From: CAZFMJ01 sp964520045
Lineage (GTDB): Bacteria > Elusimicrobiota > Elusimicrobia > Elusimicrobiales > CAZFMJ01
Assembly: GCA_964520045.1 (NCBI GenBank)
Contig: CAZFMJ010000051.1
Coordinates: 1-20,383, forward strand
Direction of reading: 5' to 3'
Length of the DNA stretch: 20,383 nucleotides
Positions 15,601 through 20,383 of this stretch are shown here, piece by piece. The stretch's first letter is position 1. Each line of letters begins with the position of its first letter. A program made the translations under genes and the position numbers. Below the pieces are notes generated by a model that saw only the letters and a list, made by a program, of their open reading frames with translations, had not been told where the DNA came from and ran no database searches.

Positions 15601-15729
15601 GCCCATGGAATACTGGCGGATGTTGGGTTGGGCATCAAGCAGGAATAAAGCTGTAGGCTGTGCCGCAAAAGCCGGCACAGCAATTACAGCAAGGAACAAC
15701 CCCGGCATTATGTTCCGTTTTTTTTTCAT
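12661..15729 (-). CDS. PorV-like barrel / Ig-like repeats / caspase-domain fusion protein
   Basis: A 1022-residue exported protein with a signal peptide ending PAFAAQ. Residues about 25-305 resemble the PorV/PorQ outer-membrane barrel family: R-QYSMGGVFSAVNSGDA-SNPWELGYA near the start, then alternating beta strands with FGYGRNIGERLFVGGSLKYL and a strand ending ALSWEFG. A short helical hairpin (306-350) leads to three Ig-like repeats (about 351-468, 471-595, 639-755), each opened by a Ca-binding-like loop: DKNKDGFLSPDE, GNGNGIIEKSEQ, DGDINGNGVYEPGE. The C-terminus (about 775-1022) is a caspase fold with His856 in YFAGHG and Cys912 in LLDSCFSG, plus an EF-hand-like DKDKDGIVTDTEL loop. The dyad is intact, so protease activity is plausible. 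I know of no named protein with this domain order. Its start follows a lipoprotein gene and has a poor ribosome-binding site. Confidence 0.85.
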   Translation of the reverse strand: MKKKRNIMPGLFLAVIAVPAFAAQPTALFLLDAQPNIRQYSMGGVFSAVNSGDAVSNPWELGYAVNPSAYFAHWLGAVAESQYNFISAVAPYKKIGGFSLSYLNYGTGSETFEELDGTKKSIKLEDDKVIAFGYGRNIGERLFVGGSLKYLSSTLAGQYKANAMLKDFGAVYRTLDDKHTFGAAVLNSGNGLNYYQTKEQVPTELRMGYSIKFKPYAGQKLVCGIGYGSSAITKNYSTGVEYFPAIPFISIQAGASRRKDETKFTAGMGFNYRSFEIAAGYDLSTAKTNDGQSPMRFALSWEFGAKGDYSAAEKYIARGMKNKAVALWENIKPGEPKYSEARKIAAQYANPPEISAEAVLEDKNKDGFLSPDEAGNIKVTLSNIGKGKALELKSHVESADKALALRNMDIGFYDGAVEALEPGQSASFKIPVKALSESEAGNMAFRITVKESRGFNPNPLLFTVKLKGFSPPQLALARYTFREDNSGNSSGNGNGIIEKSEQIEVTGYVINGGITNAMNVSVEVVSGSDKVELAGQALKQNLGTLKPGEYRKIVFTAKIDGDYSGPPQLPITLNIIEERKRFSKRQLLKLALGSFYKDPIAPVFQDFDSSGVIAALPALSGPISDSRAQEVLKFISNAPPSLEFEKQVIQDGDINGNGVYEPGETYKIKVGVRNTGGQTAKNVQIVVDGDEVIKTLLGTQEAGDIPAGSYKQFTLEAGIPDNIPRKEASFSLHVTEAQGFNANKVEELRIAFQSKKVEIIKQLASLQPVPDTAGKNEKAAAVVVGISKYKKVSSLNYPSTDADITAAYLSGVMGIPQKNIKVVKDDAATGSTIKALVNNWLVKKDFETIVFYFAGHGMPDPDNPKRGAPYLVPNDGDLDPSLGNGTLINLNDLIADMEGSKAKEVIVLLDSCFSGQEGRTPEQYAMAHRGIAAGPKFNQQRAFVFSGSKENQASFEFEKAGHGYFTYYLLLGLKGEADKDKDGIVTDTELCNYTQQRMNEALEGRQTPICSNEGKIQLGRYR

Positions 15730-15772
15730 CGCATTTACGGCTCTTGAAAAAGCGGCGTATACCTTTATGACC

Positions 15773-15801
15773 CGGGCCCCGCCGAATAGCGGCGGGGCCC
15801 G
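15773..15801. terminator. Very stable GC hairpin between the LPP20-like gene and the caspase fusion gene
   Basis: CGGGCCCCGCCG, loop AATAG, CGGCGGGGCCCG: a perfect 12-bp, all-GC stem in the 82 bp between the two minus-strand genes. No U tract follows, so it is not a classical terminator. It could pause polymerase, block exonuclease or set different expression levels for the lipoprotein and the fusion protein. Confidence 0.55.
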
Positions 15802-15811
15802 TAGAATCAGG

Positions 15812-16444
15812 TTACTTCACTATCTCTGCCATTTTGGCTTGAACCGCTTTTTCTTTCTGTTGAACGGAATCAAGGTCTTTCTGCAAATCTTCCTGCACTT
15901 TCTGTATCTGCGCTTCAATAAAATATTTTTTGAGCACATTTTCAGAAGCCAGCTTCTGCTTGGACCATTTTTCAACGGTGGCCGCATTATAAACTATACG
16001 TGTCCAATAGCGGCCTGTTTTCTGGTCCACCAGTTCCTGGCTCTGCCATGGGCCGTGAAGCTCTGTATCCACTATGCTCTTCTGAAGGATTTTCATCTCT
16101 TCTATAGACAATGCTTCGTTAAATCCTTCTTTTTTGGATTCTGCCCAATCAGCAAGGGTGCGCTTCCACACGGCTTCTATCTTAGACTGTATCTTGCGGG
16201 AGAGGTCGGCCTGAGCCGAGGTTATGGCGGCTTCGCGCATAAGGGTGAAGTCGGCGCGCTTTTCGGATGTGCCTATGCCGGTTATTACATCTCCGGAAGT
16301 TTCTTCAGGCAAAGTTTTGAACGGCGTTGCCTGAACGAATTGGCCGGCGGCTTCATCGGTAAGTATGGTGTTTTTGTTCCCTCCGCAGGCGGCCATTAAA
16401 ACGACGGCGGCCAGCGTTAGACCAAACAGACTTATGTTTTTCAT
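15812..16444 (-). CDS. LPP20-like lipoprotein
   Basis: I chose the ATG at 16444 because GGAGG lies about 6 nt before it and the product starts directly with a lipoprotein signal, MKNISLFGLTLAAVVLMAAC, with Cys20 the likely lipid anchor. An ATG at 16474 would add 10 polar residues. The LPP20 domain lies at about 50-165: GDVITGIGTSEKRADF, TLMREAAITSAQADLSRKI and the conserved tail region TGRYWTRIVY. The last 40 residues form a Lys/Gln-rich coiled coil. LPP20 proteins are envelope lipoproteins of unclear role. It lies between a DUF4384 lipoprotein 31 bp upstream and the caspase fusion downstream, which suggests the three act together. Confidence 0.85.
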   Translation of the reverse strand: MKNISLFGLTLAAVVLMAACGGNKNTILTDEAAGQFVQATPFKTLPEETSGDVITGIGTSEKRADFTLMREAAITSAQADLSRKIQSKIEAVWKRTLADWAESKKEGFNEALSIEEMKILQKSIVDTELHGPWQSQELVDQKTGRYWTRIVYNAATVEKWSKQKLASENVLKKYFIEAQIQKVQEDLQKDLDSVQQKEKAVQAKMAEIVK

Positions 16445-16475
16445 TTTTTCCTCCGTTAATTTTTGATTACACAAA

Positions 16476-17489
16476 TCACTTTGCCTTTACTTCGTAAAAC
16501 AGCACTTGGCTGGTCCAGTCTGACCGCTGAAGCTTGGCCAATTTTGCCGAAAGAGCTTTCAGCCCTCCCAGTGAATATTTAACAAAACCGGATTCAACTT
16601 CCTCTTTGAGCATATTCAACATAAAAAGAGGCTGGTTTTTTGTGGCGATAACATGAAGAAGCTCCCCGGTTTCAACACGGTTTTGGGGTAAAAAAGCCCG
16701 TATGTGGAAAGGGAAATCCTCAGGGATATGGATTTCCGAACCCGCTTTAACAAAACCGTCCCGGGCGTATTTATTAGGAAACACAAGATGCGCATTGCCG
16801 TCTTCGTCGCAGCTTATTACTGAAAGATATGAGTCTTTTGACACCGCCATGCGCAGTCCAACATCGTCGCCGTCAAAATAAGCCGGTTTATCCAGAGCCG
16901 CCTTAAGCTCAAAATTACTATCCGCTTCGCCGCGATAATAGACTGTGCCTTTTATGGTTACATTACATTCATAAATCTCGCCATGAGAACCGCACTGCGG
17001 CGGTGTGGAGCGCTGGTATTCAACAAGGTTTGCCGCCCAAACGTTAAGGTACCGGCCAAGAAATTCATAGTGCGTGCTGCCGTATTCTTCCATTACATTC
17101 TGGAAACCGGAATATACCTGCACCCCGGCAGTACGTACCGCTTTGGATAGAGCATCTTCTTCAGCTCGTTTTTCGGCTTCAATCGGCTTTTCGTATTTAG
17201 TGCTTATGCCGTGGCCTGAAGCCTCAAATTCAAATTCGCCCGAGGTTTGTTTTATGGATTTAACGCTTTCATCCGCCGGCTGAGGCTTATAGCCGGAGGC
17301 GAGGCTGCCGTCGCGCCTCTTTGAGGTTAATTCAGAGTTCAATTCGCGCTCTATGGCCTCGGTTTTGGACATTATCCCCTGTTCGTCGCTGACAAGAATA
17401 TTCCTTCCGGCCGTTTTATGTCCGGAACAGGCCGACAAAAGGATACATGCGGAGAATGTAGCCAAAGTTGTTTTGTCAATCAGATTCAT
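16476..17489 (-). CDS. DUF4384-domain lipoprotein
   Basis: 337 residues with a textbook lipobox (LLSAC, Cys21). Residues about 85-185 look like an LPP20/FlgT-type domain: FEFEASGHGISTKYEKPIEA, EKRAEEDALSKAVRTAG, and YECNVTIKGTVYY. DUF4384 covers about 193-287: the pattern ALDKPAYFDGDDVGLRMAVS, DSYLSVISCDEDGNAHLVFPN, IHIPED-PFHIRAF and GELLHVIAT. DUF4384 is known to occur with or fused to caspase-fold peptidases, and here the caspase is encoded two genes downstream. The first gene of the cluster ends 6 bp before this ATG. The ribosome-binding site is poor, so coupling to that gene is likely. Confidence 0.85.
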   Translation of the reverse strand: MNLIDKTTLATFSACILLSACSGHKTAGRNILVSDEQGIMSKTEAIERELNSELTSKRRDGSLASGYKPQPADESVKSIKQTSGEFEFEASGHGISTKYEKPIEAEKRAEEDALSKAVRTAGVQVYSGFQNVMEEYGSTHYEFLGRYLNVWAANLVEYQRSTPPQCGSHGEIYECNVTIKGTVYYRGEADSNFELKAALDKPAYFDGDDVGLRMAVSKDSYLSVISCDEDGNAHLVFPNKYARDGFVKAGSEIHIPEDFPFHIRAFLPQNRVETGELLHVIATKNQPLFMLNMLKEEVESGFVKYSLGGLKALSAKLAKLQRSDWTSQVLFYEVKAK

Positions 17490-17495
17490 TTTTTG

Positions 17496-17765
17496 TTATT
17501 CACTTCTATGTCCGCATTTTTTACAGTACGAAAAATCAACCGGTTTATTATGGCGCTCAGAGTCAGGTTTATTGCAAATCGCTTTTATGGTAATAACCGT
17601 GGCATTTGCGGTCATCGCGGACGACATTTCCCCTTTCACAAATTTGCAATTAATATTTTTAACATGGCACGAACCGCATATATTGGGAATAGTTCCCAGA
17701 AGTCCCATCGGCATATTGTCCAGCAGGCAGTGTTTTGAAATCCTCAAAAACTTACAATTACTCAT
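17496..17765 (-). CDS. Small cysteine-rich protein at the head of the caspase cluster
   Basis: I chose the ATG at 17765, which gives 89 residues and has AAGGAG 5 nt before it; an ATG at 17783 would add MGKGEQ. The protein has eight cysteines (4, 13, 30, 33, 40, 64, 81, 84), including CGSC and CKKC pairs. It has no signal peptide. It could be a metal- or [Fe-S]-binding sensor, or a PilZ-like signalling protein that has drifted, but I see no motif that decides this. Its 3' end is 6 bp from the DUF4384 gene, so the two are probably cotranscribed. The ICGSC segment resembles the 58-residue protein at the far end of the cluster. Confidence 0.65.
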   Translation of the reverse strand: MSNCKFLRISKHCLLDNMPMGLLGTIPNICGSCHVKNINCKFVKGEMSSAMTANATVITIKAICNKPDSERHNKPVDFSYCKKCGHRSE

Positions 17766-17847
17766 TTGCTCTCCTTTGCCCATAACATCTCTCGCTCAGG
17801 ACTACCTGCTGGACTATGAATAAGATGGAGTTTCCTTCCTTGTTCTA

Positions 17848-17972
17848 CCCCCCATCCTCCTCCTACGCCTCGCTAAAGGCGGGCTGTAGAGAGACAAATC
17901 ACCTTCCCCCGCAGACTGCGCGAGTCATAGAACTTTTCAAATAGACTCGTCTGCCCCGCAAGGAGGGAAGGA
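17848..17972. repeat. Interspersed element, long copy
   Basis: It starts with a C run and ATCCT (17848-17858) and ends CCCCGCAAGGAGGGAAGGA (17954-17972). The middle contains CGCTAAAGGCGGGCTGTAGAG and the GCAGAC...GTCTGC foldback. The two end segments recur, close together, at 18314-18350. Confidence 0.5.
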
Positions 17973-18020
17973 TTTATCCCTCCGTAGCCTTAGCGTATGA
18001 GAAAGCTGCCATTCTGGTCT

Positions 18021-18048
18021 TAATGCGCCCGATATTGCCGGCGCATTA
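18021..18048. repeat. Stem-loop TAATGCGCC/GGCGCATTA
   Basis: Perfect 9-bp arms with a 10-nt loop, enclosed by GAAAGC (18001-18006) and GCTTTC (18049-18054). It lies in the gene-free region. No T tract follows on either strand. Confidence 0.5.
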
Positions 18049-18313
18049 GCTTTCCGCGATATGGCCGGTGATAAATAAATATGCCGCTCGGGTAATGCCG
18101 CAAACCGGGCATGGGATTCCGGTCAATCGCTTAAACAAGCAAAAAGATAAAATTGCGGGGCTATTTGCCCGGCCGAAAATGATAACGCCAAAAATAAAAC
18201 TTAAAAAGAGAACCGCTGTTTTTAACTACCATTTCATGGCTGTTAATGACATACCATCTCCCTACATGCGGATTATTAATTCACTGCGCCCGAATATAGT
18301 GTTCGCTCACTTG

Positions 18314-18350
18314 CCCCCCCATCCTACCTTTCCCCGCAAGGGGGGAAGGA
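18314..18350. repeat. Interspersed element, short copy
   Basis: C run plus ATCCT, then CCCCGCAAGGGGGGAAGGA at 18332-18350, one mismatch from the end of the long copy. The intervening part of the long copy is missing. TTTCCCC and GGGGGAA around the GCAA centre form a small hairpin. Confidence 0.5.
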
Positions 18351-18424
18351 AAATATGTATACCCAAAAATTACCTTCGGCACGGCCGCGGCTTCACGCTC
18401 ACACTTGAACTTATCCCCAAATTC

Positions 18425-18442
18425 TAATACTTATAAGTATTA
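18425..18442. promoter_or_regulatory. Perfect 18-bp palindrome upstream of the XRE gene, likely operator
   Basis: TAATACTTATAAGTATTA is its own reverse complement. It is 103 bp before the XRE start and is itself bracketed by CCAAATT and AATTTTGG. Perfect palindromes of this size upstream of an XRE gene are common autoregulatory sites. Binding by this regulator is inferred. Confidence 0.5.
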
Positions 18443-18474
18443 CTGTCAATTTTGGGATTAGTGCTTATTGCCTA

Positions 18475-18503
18475 TTGATAAAAACAGGTTTTTCGATTAG
18501 ATT
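18475..18503 (+). promoter_or_regulatory. Possible promoter of the XRE gene
   Basis: TTGATA (18475-18480) and TAGATT (18498-18503) are 17 bp apart. The -10 match is only fair (4 of 6). The predicted leader is about 35 nt. Confidence 0.35.
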
Positions 18504-18544
18504 TATATATAAGAAAAGGACGACATTCGGTTTTTGGGGTTTAT

Positions 18545-18916
18545 ATGCGGGAAAGAAAAAATCTGAAAAATACGCCGTGGGCCGCGATGCGCAGTCTCCG
18601 CAGGCAGGCCGGACTTACTTTGGAAGAACTCGCTTTCAGGGCAAAAATAAATCCGAGTTATCTTGGGGAAGTGGAACGGGGGAAAAGGAACCCTTCTTTC
18701 AGGAATCTTGAGAAAATAGCCGCGGGACTCGGCGTTTCAATCTCCGCATTCTTCAGCAGCAGCGGGGAAAAAATAAAACAATCCGGCGCAAGAAAAGACA
18801 ACGATGTTTACACCGCGCTCAAACAGCTTGCCGCTGAATTCAAAGACACCTCTAAAAAAGACCTCGAATATGTCATAAAAATGGCGAAATCCCTCGCCAG
18901 AAAACTTAAAAAATAA
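18545..18916 (+). CDS. XRE-family transcriptional regulator
   Basis: 123-residue DNA-binding protein. The Cro/C1-type helix-turn-helix covers about residues 15-70: MRSLRRQAGLTLEELAFRAK, INPSYLGEVERGKRNPSFRN and LEKIAAGLGVSISAFF. The C-terminal 50 residues are Lys-rich and helical, with no recognised sensor domain. The ATG at 18545 was chosen; the GGGG 6-9 nt before it is a weak ribosome-binding site. An 18-bp palindrome upstream suggests autoregulation. The DUF4143 copy 3 gene begins 49 bp downstream on the same strand but has its own promoter. The final 18 bp, coding RKLKK and stop, belong to a 20-bp sequence that recurs beyond the ATPase gene. Confidence 0.88.
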   Translation: MRERKNLKNTPWAAMRSLRRQAGLTLEELAFRAKINPSYLGEVERGKRNPSFRNLEKIAAGLGVSISAFFSSSGEKIKQSGARKDNDVYTALKQLAAEFKDTSKKDLEYVIKMAKSLARKLKK

Positions 18917-18917
18917 A
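18898..18917 (+). repeat. 20-bp direct repeat, left copy
   Basis: CAGAAAACTTAAAAAATAAA, covering the last codons and stop of the XRE gene. An identical 20-mer is at 20251-20270. The two copies bracket the DUF4143 copy 3 gene in a 1353-bp repeat-to-repeat unit. Confidence 0.75.
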
Positions 18918-18930
18918 CCCATTTTACAAA

Positions 18931-18959
18931 TTGACGATGCAATTCACAAAATGTAAGAT
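18931..18959 (+). promoter_or_regulatory. Promoter of DUF4143 copy 3, predicted leaderless transcript
   Basis: TTGACG (18931-18936) and TAAGAT (18954-18959) are 17 bp apart. The predicted +1 falls on or within a base or two of the ATG at 18966, and there is no ribosome-binding site, so the message may be leaderless. Confidence 0.5.
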
Positions 18960-18965
18960 ATTGCA

Positions 18966-20150
18966 ATGATACTAGAACGCACAATGGCATCGCGGCTGAT
19001 TAAACTAGCCAGAAAATTTCCGGTGGTAACAGTGACAGGCCCAAGACAATCCGGCAAAACCACTCTTGTTCACGGAGTGTTTAAGGATTATAAATATGTT
19101 TCCCTTGAAAATCCCGATGTCCGCGAATTCGCAATGAGCGATCCACGCCTTTTCCTTTCACGGCATACGCCGCCGGTTATATTGGACGAAGTGCAGCGCG
19201 TTCCCGGTCTTTTGTCTTATATCCAGACGATTGTGGATGAATCAGGCCGGGACGGAATGTATATTCTGACAGGATCCAACAATCTAATGCTTCTGGAAAA
19301 CGTTTCCCAGTCCCTGGCTGGAAGAACCGCGCTGTTAAATCTTCTGCCTTTCTCGTTTGAGGAAATTGCTTCCGGACACCTAAAATCCGTCAGCCTGGAG
19401 GAAACTCTTTTTACGGGCAGTTATCCCCGGATTTATGCCAAAGGTCTGCGGCCTGATGAATTTTACGGGAATTATATAGCGACATATGTGGAACGGGATG
19501 TGCGCCGGATTATAAAAGTGACGGATTTGGATAAATTCCAGAGATTTTTAAAAATGTGCGCTGCCAGATGCGGACAACTTATAAATCTTTCCTCTCTGGG
19601 AAATGACTGCGGCATTAACCACAGCACGGCAAAAGCCTGGTTATCGCTTCTGGAAACCTGCTATATAATCTATCAATTGCAACCTCATTTTGAAAATTTG
19701 GGCAAAAGACTTATGAAAAGCCCGAAACTTTACTTTCTTGACACGGGCCTTTTATGCTATCTGCTGGGCATTCAAAAACATGATGAGCTTGTATCCCACC
19801 CGATGCGCGGACATATTTTTGAGACATGGGTGTTAAACGAACTGCTTAAAAGCCGGTTTAACAGCGGCCTGCGCAGTAATCTTTATTTTTGGCGGGATCA
19901 TGTGGGACATGAAGTTGACTGCATAATTGATAATGGCAGCGCACTGAAAGCCATAGAGGTAAAATCAGGAACAACGCTTGCCGAAGACCACTTTGAAGGG
20001 CTGAATTATTTTAAGAAACTTGCCAAAGAAAAAGCCGCTCAGACATGGCTGATTTATGCCGGCGCGGATTCCCATCAACGTTCAGCAGGCAATGTTGCGG
20101 ATTGGCGCTCTTTCGGCCTTAAAACCGTTCACAGTCTGACAGCTATGTAA
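18966..20150 (+). CDS. AAA ATPase with DUF4143 domain (copy 3)
   Basis: 394 residues, the most canonical of the three family members here. Walker A GPRQSGKTT is at 25-33, Walker B VILDEVQ at 71-77, and YILTGSNN at 99-106. The motif AGRTALLNLLPFSFEEI is the typical bridge to DUF4143, and GSYPRIYAKGLRPDEFYGNY with YVERDVR marks the start of that domain. A nuclease-like set is complete: Glu286, Asp318 in HEVDCII, and Glu331-x-Lys333 in AIEVKSG. The first ATG at 18966 gives the usual N-terminus; a second in-frame ATG is at 18984. It is flanked by 20-bp direct repeats and has its own promoter, which suggests it arrived as a unit next to the XRE gene. Confidence 0.9.
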   Translation: MILERTMASRLIKLARKFPVVTVTGPRQSGKTTLVHGVFKDYKYVSLENPDVREFAMSDPRLFLSRHTPPVILDEVQRVPGLLSYIQTIVDESGRDGMYILTGSNNLMLLENVSQSLAGRTALLNLLPFSFEEIASGHLKSVSLEETLFTGSYPRIYAKGLRPDEFYGNYIATYVERDVRRIIKVTDLDKFQRFLKMCAARCGQLINLSSLGNDCGINHSTAKAWLSLLETCYIIYQLQPHFENLGKRLMKSPKLYFLDTGLLCYLLGIQKHDELVSHPMRGHIFETWVLNELLKSRFNSGLRSNLYFWRDHVGHEVDCIIDNGSALKAIEVKSGTTLAEDHFEGLNYFKKLAKEKAAQTWLIYAGADSHQRSAGNVADWRSFGLKTVHSLTAM

Positions 20151-20250
20151 ATTTTTGCTTCACGGGAATTTTACTCTCAATATATTTCCAGCCTGACAGA
20201 AACAACCCTGTTCCCACAAACACCCGCCCCGCAACTTCTTCTTTATCATT

Positions 20251-20270
20251 CAGAAAACTTAAAAAATAAA
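20251..20270 (+). repeat. 20-bp direct repeat, right copy
   Basis: Identical to 18898-18917. It lies 100 bp after the ATPase stop, in a tail (20151-20383) with no gene I can support. Neighbouring bases on both sides differ from the left copy, so the identity is limited to these 20 bp. Confidence 0.75.
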
Positions 20271-20383
20271 TTCAGAGACAGCATGCCCGCCGCTCAAAAA
20301 TGGGCCACACAAACTCATTCATGCGCGGCTGATAGGAGCAGCGGTAAGTTCCTCAGATTTCAGCAGTAGAACATTCCCCACAT

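Larger units (their letters stand above)
17766..18424. other. Long non-coding region between divergent genes, with interspersed repeats
   Basis: No convincing gene. A forward frame at 18068-18427 gives repeat-like peptides (LPPHPTFPRKGGRK) and no ribosome-binding site, so it is rejected. The stretch holds one long and one short copy of a C-rich/G-rich element (17848-17972 and 18314-18350). It also has a GCAGAC...GTCTGC foldback (about 17911-17953) and a stem TAATGCGCC/GGCGCATTA at 18021-18048 with outer GAAAGC/GCTTTC arms. It separates the caspase cluster from the XRE/ATPase unit. Confidence 0.6.

Noticed and set aside
15560..16399. Forward 279-residue open frame opposite the LPP20-like gene
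   Set aside because: Shadow of the minus-strand genes; it crosses an intergenic hairpin and lacks any domain or ribosome-binding site.
17848..18350. Possible CRISPR-like or integron attC-like array in the gene-free region
   Set aside because: Only two copies of the shared segments, with different internal lengths, no regular spacers, no cas or integrase gene, and no GTTRRRY-type core.
18068..18427. Forward 119-residue reading frame
   Set aside because: Part of it is the translation of the C/G-rich repeat at 18314-18350, there is no ribosome-binding site and the composition is not protein-like.
20143..20268. Minus-strand frame reading LNDKEEVAGRVFVGTGLFL and on to a stop
   Set aside because: It looks protein-like over about 40 codons but has no proper start codon and is closed upstream by a stop next to the 20-bp repeat. 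It could be a relic of a broken gene; too short to call.

Overview
The window reads as a chromosomal piece of an uncultivated Gram-negative (diderm) bacterium. It carries Tol-Pal genes, at least two clear lipoproteins, an outer-membrane PorV-like barrel and a secreted protein with a FlgD-like C-terminal domain. This mix, together with three DUF4143 ATPases and many short structured intergenic repeats, would fit Elusimicrobiota or a similar candidate phylum. The phylum is my inference; there is no rRNA or ribosomal protein to fix it.

Layout. (1) 69-2868, + strand: promoter, then pal-cpoB-tolB, which tether the outer membrane and drive its constriction. (2) 2879-2990: foldback repeats between convergent genes. 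(3) 8154 down to 2994, - strand: a sugar-nucleotide epimerase, a DUF4143 ATPase overlapping it by 4 bp, rfbB (dTDP-glucose 4,6-dehydratase), thymidine kinase and an FGE-sulfatase-fold exported protein, spaced like an operon. (4) 8155-8467: a non-coding gap rich in competing hairpins. (5) 8468-10300, - strand: a second DUF4143 ATPase and an orphan HicB antitoxin followed by what looks like a decayed hicA. The two promoter regions share CGGTAATAT boxes. (6) 17765 down to 10317, - strand: a small Cys-rich protein, a DUF4384 lipoprotein, an LPP20-like lipoprotein, a 1022-residue PorV-like barrel/Ig-like/caspase fusion, a 78-residue unknown, a 58-residue Cys-rich protein, a zinc ribbon, and a secreted Ig-like protein with a FlgD-type tail. 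(7) 17766-18544: a long non-coding stretch with two copies of an interspersed element. (8) 18545-20150, + strand: an XRE regulator and a third DUF4143 ATPase. A perfect 20-bp direct repeat flanks that ATPase gene, and the left copy is the 3' end of the XRE gene.

How the genes may work together. The most unusual locus is the caspase cluster. Its central protein joins a predicted outer-membrane barrel of the PorV/PorQ type to three Ca-loop Ig-like repeats and a caspase domain with an intact His/Cys dyad. Two lipoproteins precede it, one with DUF4384, a domain known to accompany caspase-fold proteases. A secreted protein with a FlgD-like tail lies downstream. I infer a cell-envelope protease system, possibly linked to type IX-like secretion. 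The barrel call, the topology and the substrates are not shown by the sequence. The DUF4143 ATPases and the HicB remnant look like accessory, horizontally moving or toxin-antitoxin-like cargo set among housekeeping and surface-sugar genes.
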